Positions 21,759-30,366 of a stretch of DNA of 38,115 bases are shown here, in pieces. Numbering within the stretch: position 1 is the first letter of the stretch; every line of letters begins with the position of its first letter. The stretch is from the IMG/VR virus record IMGVR_UViG_3300045902_000409, positions 1 through 38,115 of that record; one strand, written 5' to 3'. A program made the position numbers and the translations under genes. The notes beneath the pieces were generated by a model, which saw only the letters and a program-made list of their open reading frames with translations, did no database searches and was not told the DNA's origin. The DNA comes from a virus.

Positions 21759-23661
21759 AAGCCCAGAAGAAATTAAAAGTTTCTTATTTTCTCCATGTGA
21801 TTCAAGAGAAGAGCTGCTCAATTGGATTAGGTTCTTTTTAGGGTTTTATCCTTTAGATGTAAGGGTGTCGCGCTACGCCACATCTACCCCTGCGGATATG
21901 GTCTGGGAACTATATCAAGCCATGATGAAGGAACCATACAATCCCAGGCTGTCTATTTGGATTGCAGCACGAGGACATCAGAAAACCGCGACTGTTGCCA
22001 TCTTTGAGATTTTGGCACTGTTCCATGGAAAACGAAATGTATTCCACCTAGCTGCAATTGAAAAACAGGCAGCCAGGGCAAAGGAATGGGCCAACAAATT
22101 CAGCACTAGAGAGCACCTAAAGCCCTACTTTTCTGGCACCAATAATGCGTCAGTTATCCAATTAAATCACCCGGAAACAGAAGATCCACTTACATATGAA
22201 ATTGCACCCGCCCAGCTAACCAGGGTACAAGGTCCACGATCCAATGTCATGGTCATAGACGAGGTGTCGGTTCTAAAAGGTGAAAGAATTCAGGCATATA
22301 AGGAGGCCGCATATATTCCCGTCAATACTTTGGACGGAAAGCCTCCTATCGTGGCCTCCATTACCTCAAGACGCGGAGCATATACGGTCACCGAAGAAGA
22401 GATAGCTAATGCTAGCAAAACCGGCACGCAAGTTAAATTTTGGACGTGCCTAGAGGGTACAAAAGTATGTCCAGAAACTAGAAGAGGCAAAGACCGAGTC
22501 GATCTATATGTAGACATATTGAAGAATCGTGTAATTGAGCAACCTCAATACAACGCACTGCCTTTTAAAGAACAGGACGCCTTTAAAAAGGTGGAAATGT
22601 ATAGTAACTGCAAGTCTTGCCCGATAGCAGCAATATGCCAAGGCGATCTTGCCGCCAAAAGAAAAACATATAAGTTCATGAGGACAATCGAGGACCTAAT
22701 CGTTGACTTCAGAAAGAGTGAATACGACCTATTCCTTTCTCAAATGATGTCGCTACAGCCATCTACTGAAGGACTAGTTTTCTCTAAATATTCCTCAGCT
22801 CAACACAAAATTTCTTATCGCAAAATGTGGGAAATTTATACAGGTGAAGATCCCAATAGAGACATTACCGAAGGAGAGCTAGTAGCTAGGTTTCGAGCTG
22901 ACGGTGTTCCTTGCTACGCGGGCATTGACTGGGGTGTCACAAATGACCCGTCCGTTGCCGTATTTGCTTTCGTAACTCCCTCCGAACAGGTATTTGTGCT
23001 AAGGGCTCACTACGCCCACCTGGACGCACAGCTATTTCTAGATGAGCTATGGAATGTATTTCATCAGTTCTACTTGCCGCAGAAGTATTTTTGCGATTCA
23101 GCTCAGCCAGGCAATATCCGCATGATGAAGCGCAATTGGGGCTTCCCGGTCTCGGAAGACGATAAAAAAGACAGAACAATCATAGAGGGAATCTTCCAGA
23201 TTAGAAGGTTATTGAGTCCTTCCGTAGGGCCGCCTAAGTTCTATATAGCTGACCAAAATTGTGACAAGTTAGATGAGGAATTTAGGAAGTACCACCATGC
23301 CACAGATACCGCCGGTAAAATTATTGACGATGCTTTTGAAGATGACTGGAATCACGGACTTGATGCCGTCCGCTACTTCCTGTCTAAAGTAGTATCAAAG
23401 TTTCGAGGCGACATTGGGCTAGCCGACATTCCTCAAACTGATGCCGTAAGACAAGCAATGGCTAGCGGTACACCTATGACAGAAAAGCAAGCTATAAATC
23501 CAGATATCACTGACTTACTGCGAAGGGCCAATGTACATTTTGTAGATAATCGTAGTGATGCCGGTCAGGCCATACCGGGTATCCAATCGTTGGCCCCCAT
23601 ACCGAGCAGTCCTGCTGAAGTACCTAAAAAACCCGGCTCAAATTACGATGTTGACTTCTAA
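21751..23661 (+). CDS. terL: Terminase large subunit (packaging ATPase-nuclease)
   Basis: A 636-residue DNA-packaging motor. The ATPase half has Walker A A-R-G-H-Q-K-T (73-79) and Walker B V-M-V-I-D-E (Asp170, Glu171), with an S-I-T-S-R motif III-like block (about 204-208). The RNase H-like nuclease half has Asp393 (G-I-D-W-G), Asp449 (F-C-D-S) and Asp538 (G-L-D-A-V). Between them is a Cys cluster: Cys233, Cys240 and C-K-S-C-P-I-A-A-I-C (287, 290, 296), probably a zinc or metal-binding insert. All catalytic residues look intact. The enzyme cuts concatemers and pumps DNA into the prohead through the portal at 30367. Confidence 0.93.
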   Translation: MSRSPEEIKSFLFSPCDSREELLNWIRFFLGFYPLDVRVSRYATSTPADMVWELYQAMMKEPYNPRLSIWIAARGHQKTATVAIFEILALFHGKRNVFHLAAIEKQAARAKEWANKFSTREHLKPYFSGTNNASVIQLNHPETEDPLTYEIAPAQLTRVQGPRSNVMVIDEVSVLKGERIQAYKEAAYIPVNTLDGKPPIVASITSRRGAYTVTEEEIANASKTGTQVKFWTCLEGTKVCPETRRGKDRVDLYVDILKNRVIEQPQYNALPFKEQDAFKKVEMYSNCKSCPIAAICQGDLAAKRKTYKFMRTIEDLIVDFRKSEYDLFLSQMMSLQPSTEGLVFSKYSSAQHKISYRKMWEIYTGEDPNRDITEGELVARFRADGVPCYAGIDWGVTNDPSVAVFAFVTPSEQVFVLRAHYAHLDAQLFLDELWNVFHQFYLPQKYFCDSAQPGNIRMMKRNWGFPVSEDDKKDRTIIEGIFQIRRLLSPSVGPPKFYIADQNCDKLDEEFRKYHHATDTAGKIIDDAFEDDWNHGLDAVRYFLSKVVSKFRGDIGLADIPQTDAVRQAMASGTPMTEKQAINPDITDLLRRANVHFVDNRSDAGQAIPGIQSLAPIPSSPAEVPKKPGSNYDVDF

Positions 23662-23679
23662 AATATAAAACTATATAGT
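23651..23679 (+). promoter_or_regulatory. Strong sigma70-type promoter for the SSB gene
   Basis: TTGACT (23651-23656), 17-base spacer, TATAGT (23674-23679); both hexamers match 5 of 6. Start site expected near 23686, giving a leader of about 35 bases that contains the SD AAGGAGATAT before the ATG at 23720. The -35 lies in the last codons of the terminase gene. Confidence 0.75.
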
Positions 23680-23682
23680 TTT
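23667..23682. promoter_or_regulatory. Palindrome over the SSB promoter -10
   Basis: AAAACTATATAGTTTT is a perfect 16-base palindrome covering the -10 element, the kind of place where a repressor or activator dimer would bind. It could also be a weak terminator for the terminase transcript, but there is no loop and no proper T-run. Confidence 0.4.
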
Positions 23683-23719
23683 CTTATTAACAAGCCATTA
23701 GTGGCAAAGGAGATATAAA

Positions 23720-24769
23720 ATGAGTTTCGCAAGTGATTATGATGCAACACAAGATTCCAAAAAAGAAGAAAGCAAGATTCACCGATTCTGGTTACCAAAA
23801 AATGTAGGCGAATCAGTAGTTTACAGATTACTACCCGGATTTTCCCGAGACCCAAATATTTCGCCGGATAGCGTTAAACCATATGCGTATTACAAAGTTC
23901 ATAAAGTAGAGGTTATGTATGCAGGGCAAGAAAAAGCATATAGTCGTCGTTTTGTTAGCATGACGCAAAATATTAGTCGAGAAGAGCGAGAAAAATTTAA
24001 AGCAATTAAAAATGTTGTCGTTACCCAAAGCAATGCTTTGGATAAGTCTGTTCGTGAGCAAGTATTGGATCAGATTGAAGAGTTAAAGAAATTTTGCCCA
24101 TTGGCGGCGTTAGCCAAGAAAAACGAACTAATCTACTTTACTAAAAAAGCTGAAGGTGCTCCCAAAGAAGTCCTAGATGCCTTATGGCGCAGAATGCTTG
24201 ACAGCAATCCTAAAAGCATTTATCTTTTTAATGCTGTTAATAAGGACGGCGTAGTTGGTCTTTTTGAGATTGGATATACAGTATTTAAAAAAATCGAAAA
24301 CGTACTTATTCCAAAGGCACGAGAAAAACAACTATCTATATATTCCGTAGGCAAGAACGGCGTATGGATTAAGTTTACTCGGGTATCAAAAGGCGAAAAA
24401 GATAACTACTCTGTAGAGCTAGCTACTGTTGAACGTGAAGTTGACGGCGAAATGCTGTCCGCTATTGATCGGTCTCCAATCCCAGAAGCCACCCTAAGAG
24501 ACCTAGGGAAGCTTGGAGTAGACATCCACCATATCTATGACAAAGCAATGCTATCCAAGCAAGAAGCAATGCAGCTATTTTTGGAAAAGCCTCTTATTCC
24601 TCGGGTTCAGGAAAAAAAATCTGAAAGCCGCTCAGCTCCAATAGTAGAAGACCATATGATGGAAGAAGAGTCCATGGATGACCAAGAAATGTCCTTGACT
24701 GCCTCATCCCTACCTAGTACAACTACTGTTACTGCCACCAAATCAGTAGAGGATCTTTTCGACCTCTAA
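23720..24769 (+). CDS. Single-stranded DNA-binding protein (gp32-like)
   Basis: A 349-residue protein, probably the phage SSB that coats unwound DNA and recruits replication proteins. The opening resembles T4 gp32: a short Ser/Lys N-terminal arm, then V-G-E-S-V-V-Y-R-L-L-P-G (gp32 has an I-R-F-L-P strand), F-C-P-L-A-A-L (near the gp32 zinc-site area, but with only one Cys), and S-I-Y-L-F-N-A-V followed by L-F-E-I-G-Y-T-V-F-K-K-I, matching the gp32 core pattern. The C-terminus is Ser/Thr-rich and acidic and ends in V-E-D-L-F-D-L, a typical SSB tail. Zinc ligands appear lost. The strong promoter and perfect SD fit a protein needed in large amounts. DnaE follows 12 bases later. Confidence 0.75.
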   Translation: MSFASDYDATQDSKKEESKIHRFWLPKNVGESVVYRLLPGFSRDPNISPDSVKPYAYYKVHKVEVMYAGQEKAYSRRFVSMTQNISREEREKFKAIKNVVVTQSNALDKSVREQVLDQIEELKKFCPLAALAKKNELIYFTKKAEGAPKEVLDALWRRMLDSNPKSIYLFNAVNKDGVVGLFEIGYTVFKKIENVLIPKAREKQLSIYSVGKNGVWIKFTRVSKGEKDNYSVELATVEREVDGEMLSAIDRSPIPEATLRDLGKLGVDIHHIYDKAMLSKQEAMQLFLEKPLIPRVQEKKSESRSAPIVEDHMMEEESMDDQEMSLTASSLPSTTTVTATKSVEDLFDL

Positions 24770-24781
24770 GAAAGGCTTTTT

Positions 24782-27700
24782 GTGCCTAAATTTGCAAGGC
24801 CATTGGTCTCATTACATACTCACTCAACGGGGTCGATGCTGGACGGTGCATCGACTCCACAACAACACATAGACTTTTGCGTAATGCACAACATCCCTGG
24901 GATGGGCTTGACGGACCATGGAACCATGGTTGGAATCCATGATTTTGTGACTTATTCTAAAAAGAAGAATATAGTTGGAGTCCCTGGTTGCGAAATATAC
25001 CTAGATCTTTCCTCTGATTTTGACGGCTACGGCCACCTCACCCTTTGGGCACTAGATGCCGAAGGCTACAGAATACTCAGCATACTTAGTTCACGAGCTT
25101 TTGATAATAAAATTAGTCGATTCGGCAAAGACAAACCCAGGGTGCTATGGTCGGAGTTTCAGAAACACAATCTAAAGGGACATATAGCGGCAGGTACGGG
25201 CTGTATTGTTGGAGCAGTGGCCAGGCCATTTTTAAATGGCCAAGAGAGCGTAGCCCTAAAAAACTTAAATCGCCTTATAGAGATATTTGGCAAAGATAAC
25301 TTATATGCCGAAGTCATGTTCCATAAGGTTACTCACGACTATGACAGAAAATCTAAACAATTTGTACCCAATCCATGTACTCCAATTTGTCCGGACGGCG
25401 ACCCGCAAAGAGCATATAATCAATGGATTATTAGGCAAGCAGATATTTACAACCTAAAGGTTATAATTACGGACGACGCCCATTTCTGCTATCCAGAAGA
25501 TAAAGTGCTTCAGGATGCCCTATTGACTAACGGAGACCCCACGGGCTGGAGGTTTCATTCTAGCTACCATAGGCAATCTGCTGAAGAAGCATTCAATATC
25601 GCTAGAGATACTATTATTATTGACGAAAGTAAGTTTGAGGGCTGGATGGATAACTCCTTGGAAATACTAGACAAGGCCAAGGATTTTAAATTTACCAAGC
25701 AGTTAGTCATGCCACCCGTAGAAATTTCACCCATTTACCTTCAAGATTCCGACCCATACCGATCAGAAGCTATTGCAAAAATGAAAAAAGTAGGTAGAAT
25801 TAATGAAGATCCTGCTTACATAGGGAGGCTTGAATATGAACTCAAAGTCATTAGTAAAAATGGTGTTGTTGATTTCTTACCTTACTTCCTTTTCTTGGCT
25901 CAGGTCTGCGAAACCGCACGAGAGAAGGGTATTGCCATGGGTCCTTGCCGTGGTTCTGCTGGTGGATCTCTTGTTTCTTATTGGCTTGGTATCACTCATT
26001 TGGATCCTATCAAACTAAACCTACCTTTTGAGCGATTTTTATCATTTGATCGTATTAAAAGACAAAAGTTCCCGGACATTGACTTAGACTTTGATGCAGT
26101 TCGTAGGCCAGAGCTGGTTGAATACTTGCAAACAAAATACGGCACAAAATGTGCTCAAATCGGAACACACTCTACTCTTGGACTTAAGCAAGCCCTACAG
26201 GATTCATCTAGGGCTGTATATGGGGAAGTCTTACCCGAAATATATGCTATGAACAGAGACCTAAAATCAGCTCCGCAAGGAGTCAATATCCATGATTATC
26301 TCTATGGATATACTGATGAGGACGGCAATGTTGTCCAGGGCTACATAGAGCAAAATCCTCGCTTAAATCAATTTTTGACGGCTCAGCCCAAAATTAAAAA
26401 CTTATTAGAGCGTATGTGTGGAATTACGAGACAATTTGGCCGCCATGCAGGAGGTTTTTGTTTGGCGGACAGAGACATATTCGAATATATCCCTACAGCC
26501 AAGATAGGTAAGGAAGCCCACTACATTACGCAGTACAGCAAAGACTGGGTGGAAAAAGCGGGCTTAATTAAGATGGATCTTTTAGGGGTCAATACACTTG
26601 CAGACATAGGAAGCTGCCTTAAGCTAATTAAAAATAGGTACAACAAAGATATTGATATTTACAACTTGCCCGAAGATCCGGAAGTATTCGAGCAATATCA
26701 TCGTGGCGATACAATTACAGTTTTTCAAATGGAACCTGGCACGACTTGTCATTATGACGCCAGAGCTAAGCGTTCATGGTTGAGAGATATGAAGCCGAAC
26801 TCTATAGCGGATCTAGCAGTAGTCACGGCCTTGGTGCGTCCAGGTGCTCTAGATGCCATTATCGAAGACGGCAAGACCACGGCAGCCGCCGCTTATGTAG
26901 ATCGAAAAAACGGCGCAAAATTTGAATACTTACACCCAGACCTAGCTAATATTGTGGGGGACACTTACGGCATCTTTACTTATCAAGAACAGGTTATGCA
27001 GCTATTTATCGATCTAGCAGGTTACAGTATGGAAAAAGCCGATGTAGTCCGGGAAGGTATCGGAAAGAAAAAGCAGGATGTTATTGATGCAGCTAAAAAG
27101 GACTTAGAAAAAGCACTTCTTGGTCGGGAAGGATGGACGCAAGAAAAAATAAACATACTGACTCAGCAGGTTCAGGCATTCGCCAAATACGCATTCAACA
27201 AATCTCATGCCGCCGGATATGGGATGCTTTCTTATATATCAGCGTTCTTAAAAAAGAAGTATCCGCTAGAGTGGTGGACCTCTGTTTTGAGCAATTCAGA
27301 CAAGGAAGAGATCAAAGATAAGTACTGGTCTAGCGTAAAGGAGTTTGTATTACTGCCAAGCGTCAATAATAAAAACACAAACTTTGAAATATTCGATAAT
27401 AAAATTAAATCCCCATTAAGCCTTATTCACGGGATAGGTCCCTCTGCCTATCAAGAATTGGTCGCAAAAGCTCCTTACGTTAGCTTGTTAGACCTCTTTA
27501 CTAGGACGAATGGACGAGTCGTAAAAGTAGATACCATAGCGGCCTTAGCGTATGCCGGTGCTTTTTCTGAACTCACCACAAAAAACCCTGCTGACATCAT
27601 GCAAGAATATTTTATATACAAGAAAGCGAAAGACCCTAAGTATAAGCAAACAAAGGACTTTTCCAAATTTAGCAAAATTGACACACTATTAAAAATCAAA

Positions 27701-28192
27701 AAACACCTACCAATGCTGCGCATAGACTACTCCGACTATTACGCTGAAGATTTTAAAGTCAACGGATATTCTGTAGCCATTGAGCAGCACAGGGCCTCCG
27801 GTGTCGAATTTTATAAACAAAGCGCACACGGAAACGAATTAGTAATGTCATCTGCCGAAACTGCTTTAAAGTATAAGGATAAACACCCATTAAAACAAGG
27901 AGTTAGCATCAGCTTACTGGGCTTGGTTAGTGAAATTAAAACATTTGAATATACTAAAAAGAGCACCGGAGAAAGAAAATCGGCAGTAAAAGTAAAACTC
28001 ATTACAAGAGATCAGCCGTTCAGTATTATTTACTGGGGCCAGTCAATTTGCCCTATAGAAGTGAACTCTTTGGTAATGGTTTCAGTACCTTATGAAGATA
28101 TTATATATAACGATAGAGATTACTTGAGTTTTGGAAAGTTTAAGGCTACAGTTATAGACAGAAAAAACATAATCGAAGAGGGGGACGAATGA
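24782..28192 (+). CDS. dnaE: DNA polymerase III alpha subunit (DnaE type)
   Basis: A 1136-residue family-C replicase, almost the length of E. coli DnaE (1160). GTG start with AAAGG upstream. Order: PHP domain (1-275) with L-H-T-H-S (His12, His14), T-D-H-G (Asp45, His46) and I-T-D-D-A-H; polymerase palm with G-R-G-S-A-G-G-S, then catalytic P-D-I-D-L-D-F (Asp432, Asp434); fingers with R-Q-F-G-R-H-A-G-G-F and V-R-P-G-A-L-D; F-N-K-S-H-A-A-G-Y; a helix-hairpin-helix-like segment (I-H-G-I-G-P-S-A-Y) and a C-terminal OB fold (about 1035-1110). PHP metal ligands appear present, so intrinsic proofreading is possible. No clamp or separate epsilon exonuclease is seen here, so host factors or genes outside the window are needed. 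Confidence 0.95.
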   Translation: MPKFARPLVSLHTHSTGSMLDGASTPQQHIDFCVMHNIPGMGLTDHGTMVGIHDFVTYSKKKNIVGVPGCEIYLDLSSDFDGYGHLTLWALDAEGYRILSILSSRAFDNKISRFGKDKPRVLWSEFQKHNLKGHIAAGTGCIVGAVARPFLNGQESVALKNLNRLIEIFGKDNLYAEVMFHKVTHDYDRKSKQFVPNPCTPICPDGDPQRAYNQWIIRQADIYNLKVIITDDAHFCYPEDKVLQDALLTNGDPTGWRFHSSYHRQSAEEAFNIARDTIIIDESKFEGWMDNSLEILDKAKDFKFTKQLVMPPVEISPIYLQDSDPYRSEAIAKMKKVGRINEDPAYIGRLEYELKVISKNGVVDFLPYFLFLAQVCETAREKGIAMGPCRGSAGGSLVSYWLGITHLDPIKLNLPFERFLSFDRIKRQKFPDIDLDFDAVRRPELVEYLQTKYGTKCAQIGTHSTLGLKQALQDSSRAVYGEVLPEIYAMNRDLKSAPQGVNIHDYLYGYTDEDGNVVQGYIEQNPRLNQFLTAQPKIKNLLERMCGITRQFGRHAGGFCLADRDIFEYIPTAKIGKEAHYITQYSKDWVEKAGLIKMDLLGVNTLADIGSCLKLIKNRYNKDIDIYNLPEDPEVFEQYHRGDTITVFQMEPGTTCHYDARAKRSWLRDMKPNSIADLAVVTALVRPGALDAIIEDGKTTAAAAYVDRKNGAKFEYLHPDLANIVGDTYGIFTYQEQVMQLFIDLAGYSMEKADVVREGIGKKKQDVIDAAKKDLEKALLGREGWTQEKINILTQQVQAFAKYAFNKSHAAGYGMLSYISAFLKKKYPLEWWTSVLSNSDKEEIKDKYWSSVKEFVLLPSVNNKNTNFEIFDNKIKSPLSLIHGIGPSAYQELVAKAPYVSLLDLFTRTNGRVVKVDTIAALAYAGAFSELTTKNPADIMQEYFIYKKAKDPKYKQTKDFSKFSKIDTLLKIKKHLPMLRIDYSDYYAEDFKVNGYSVAIEQHRASGVEFYKQSAHGNELVMSSAETALKYKDKHPLKQGVSISLLGLVSEIKTFEYTKKSTGERKSAVKVKLITRDQPFSIIYWGQSICPIEVNSLVMVSVPYEDIIYNDRDYLSFGKFKATVIDRKNIIEEGDE

Positions 28193-28464
28193 CCAAAGAA
28201 AAGAAAAAAAGCTACCTAAAAAAACTACCTGAAGGAACCGAGGAATCAATGGCATCTTTGGATAGTCAAGCTCTTAAGGAAATCATTGTGACTTGCCAGC
28301 AACAATTGGCAGAGCTTAAAAAAGAAATGGACGATAATAAGCAGTACCAGGCAGCCAAAGAAATTATAGCTGAATTTAATAAAGGTCAGTCTGGTGTTAA
28401 GTCCGTTTTAAAAGCTAAGGTCCAGTACGCCCTGGACTTGCTAGAGGCCAAAGGTGCAATCTAA
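28189..28464 (+). CDS. Small helical protein, 91 residues
   Basis: It begins within the last codons of dnaE with a good SD (GAGGGGG). The sequence is a basic N-terminus (T-K-E-K-K-K-S-Y-L-K-K) followed by helices rich in Gln/Glu/Lys (about 30-65) and a K-V-Q-Y-A-L-D-L-L-E helix at the end. No known family. Translational coupling to dnaE would allow a small polymerase accessory, but nothing in the sequence shows this. Confidence 0.6.
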   Translation: MTKEKKKSYLKKLPEGTEESMASLDSQALKEIIVTCQQQLAELKKEMDDNKQYQAAKEIIAEFNKGQSGVKSVLKAKVQYALDLLEAKGAI

Positions 28465-28811
28465 TGTTGGACTTTGCTCAATTGGAAGCTATCGTCAGGT
28501 CCATAGCAGCCAAGCATAGGGACGTGTTTCCGAGCGAAATGGCCAATATTATGGTCAATGTCGTAAAGAGTTTTTTGGAAATTAATGCCCAGCCTGTCTT
28601 AATCAATAAAAATGACTTTGAGTGCATTAGGAGCGCTTCTATTGCTAAGCTCAATCAAAAAAGAAGACCTTTCTGGCACGAAAATGTTTATAAGTCGGAA
28701 ATGACGCAAGAAGAACAACGCATGGCCTCGATTATCGAAGCTACAATTGACTTCCTAGTCTCAAAGGGTTATATTAATAGAAACGTGACGATCAACTACA
28801 AGGAGTCATAA
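28464..28811 (+). CDS. Hypothetical protein, 115 residues
   Basis: A soluble helical protein overlapping the previous stop by one base (TAATG) with AAGGTG as SD. It has a helix D-F-A-Q-L-E-A-I-V-R-S-I-A, a D-F-E-C-I-R segment, a basic K-R-R-P-F-W-H stretch and a final helix around A-T-I-D-F-L-V-S-K-G-Y. No family is recognised. It lies in a three-gene group of unknowns leading into the virion genes. Confidence 0.6.
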   Translation: MLDFAQLEAIVRSIAAKHRDVFPSEMANIMVNVVKSFLEINAQPVLINKNDFECIRSASIAKLNQKRRPFWHENVYKSEMTQEEQRMASIIEATIDFLVSKGYINRNVTINYKES

Positions 28812-29384
28812 ATGAAGCAAATTGACAATCGCAAAATCTTTGTCATTATCAAAAAACCAGATGTATCTGGATCGGAAGTTGTGGCTTTGACGCAAAGTCT
28901 TTCGGATAGTGCTGTGTTTACTTCCGTAGGGCGAGCACTAAAAGAAATCATAACTAAGTTTTATGTTTCCCACAAGCCGCTCAATCAGCCCTTTGAAAAG
29001 GAAGTCTTCCTTGAATCTTCAGTAGTTAGCAAGATCTTTAGGGAGTTAGAGAGCCGGATTGACCGAAACTTCTTCAATATCCCCAGTAACAGTACCGTTA
29101 ACCAGCCATTTAACAGTCTTATGGAGATGTCTGAATGGTTCGCAAAGATCGTAACAGACAACTACGGCAGTGACGCCCTTCTTGAAGTTATGCTCCAATC
29201 CAAAGAAATCCCTGCTGGCAAAGGTGCTGTTGTGGTAGTAAACCCACCGGCAGACCTAGAAGCGTCCATTTCCCGGCGCTTTGTCAACACTTTTGAGGTT
29301 GACCTGGCAGCCGGACCTGAACTAGCCGCCAAGCACGTCAAGGAGCAAATGGCCGTTAGAATGCCTACTGTAAACCTGCTATAA
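28812..29384 (+). CDS. Hypothetical protein, 190 residues
   Basis: A strong SD (AAGGAG) precedes the ATG, and the gene follows the previous stop with no gap. Mixed alpha/beta sequence, no membrane helix; a V-V-V-V-N-P-P segment and a Leu/Ala-rich C-terminal helix (A-A-G-P-E-L-A-A-K-H). Located just upstream of a putative virion protein and the portal, so a head or connector part is plausible, but no motif confirms it. Confidence 0.6.
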   Translation: MKQIDNRKIFVIIKKPDVSGSEVVALTQSLSDSAVFTSVGRALKEIITKFYVSHKPLNQPFEKEVFLESSVVSKIFRELESRIDRNFFNIPSNSTVNQPFNSLMEMSEWFAKIVTDNYGSDALLEVMLQSKEIPAGKGAVVVVNPPADLEASISRRFVNTFEVDLAAGPELAAKHVKEQMAVRMPTVNLL

Positions 29385-29402
29385 TTAGATCTGAGGGCTA
29401 CA

Positions 29403-30365
29403 ATGGCAAAAAAATTAAATCTAGCTATCAATCTAAGTATTTACAGTGACTCAATTCAGAGCACCAATCCTCTTCTGCGGGACGTTTACCTAGTTAGGGA
29501 CTTTGCTGATAGCGGACTTTATGACACATTGCATGAATCAATTGAAATAGATCCATCCGAGACTTTTGAAGTTTTTGATGGAACTCGCAATCTTAATCTG
29601 GATGCCCTTACGCAGGCCACCCTGGCCCTTGTTTCTGGCGATAAATACAAACTTACCCTAGCAGCCAATGGCGGTACTTTTTCTGGGTTCAGAACTAAAA
29701 GGACGATAACGCTAGATAACACCTCGGTTCTTGATTTTGATAAAATTACGGGACAATTACTGGAGATTAATGTTATTGGTGGAACTATTTGGTCGTTGGC
29801 TACTGTACAAATAGGCGATCAAATCAAAATAGAAAATGCCGCCAACGTCAATGTAAATAATAAAGGTCTATTTACCGTTAAGGCCAAATCAGGCACTATC
29901 CTAACTGTTGAAAATCCTAATGGAGTTAGCGAAGTCGTGACGCTCAATAATGGGGCAAATATAACCATATTTTCGGCAGCCGGAACTCAGCCAGGAGACA
30001 ACCTCACTCTAGCTTCGCCATTTGCTGAAACTAATCGAGGCGAATTTACTGTCTTAGAGGTTACTGCCGATTACGTCACTTTCTCTGCCAATGTAATAGT
30101 ACCAGAGGGTCCAATAACTGGTATTCAATCCGGTGGATTGGTAGTCTACAATAGAGCCTATAAGTTTGTTTATATCGAAGTTGAGTCTGGAGAGGCAGCA
30201 ATGTTGCTGAACGACTCTAACGACGAGTCCCATAAAGTCAAGCCCTTAAACTCAGAAATTCCGGGCATTTACATGAAAACTGGTCCGGTTTTCAAAATTG
30301 AAATTAAAAATCTTAGAAACGACATTCCTCTTTCATTGAGAGTCGTTGCAAGTCAGAGAGAATAA
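29403..30365 (+). CDS. Beta-rich putative virion protein
   Basis: A 320-residue protein with SD GAGGG. The sequence is dominated by alternating hydrophobic strands with Thr, Asn, Gly and Val (for example T-L-T-V and V-E-N-P-N-G-V repeats in the middle) and contains no Cys or membrane helix. Composition and the position immediately upstream of the portal gene resemble phage decoration, tail or fibre-like beta proteins. Two internal stretches (about residues 120-165 and 175-225) share an I-G-D-Q-I / P-G-D-N-L plus G-x-F-T-V pattern, suggesting a duplicated beta module. No family is assigned. Confidence 0.6.
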   Translation: MAKKLNLAINLSIYSDSIQSTNPLLRDVYLVRDFADSGLYDTLHESIEIDPSETFEVFDGTRNLNLDALTQATLALVSGDKYKLTLAANGGTFSGFRTKRTITLDNTSVLDFDKITGQLLEINVIGGTIWSLATVQIGDQIKIENAANVNVNNKGLFTVKAKSGTILTVENPNGVSEVVTLNNGANITIFSAAGTQPGDNLTLASPFAETNRGEFTVLEVTADYVTFSANVIVPEGPITGIQSGGLVVYNRAYKFVYIEVESGEAAMLLNDSNDESHKVKPLNSEIPGIYMKTGPVFKIEIKNLRNDIPLSLRVVASQRE

Positions 30366-30366
30366 A

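Noticed and set aside
22600-22650. Cys motif in the terminase read as a Cas4/AddB-type iron-sulphur nuclease
   Set aside because: No RecB-type nuclease motifs surround it and the standard terminase residues account for the protein; kept only as a metal-binding insert.
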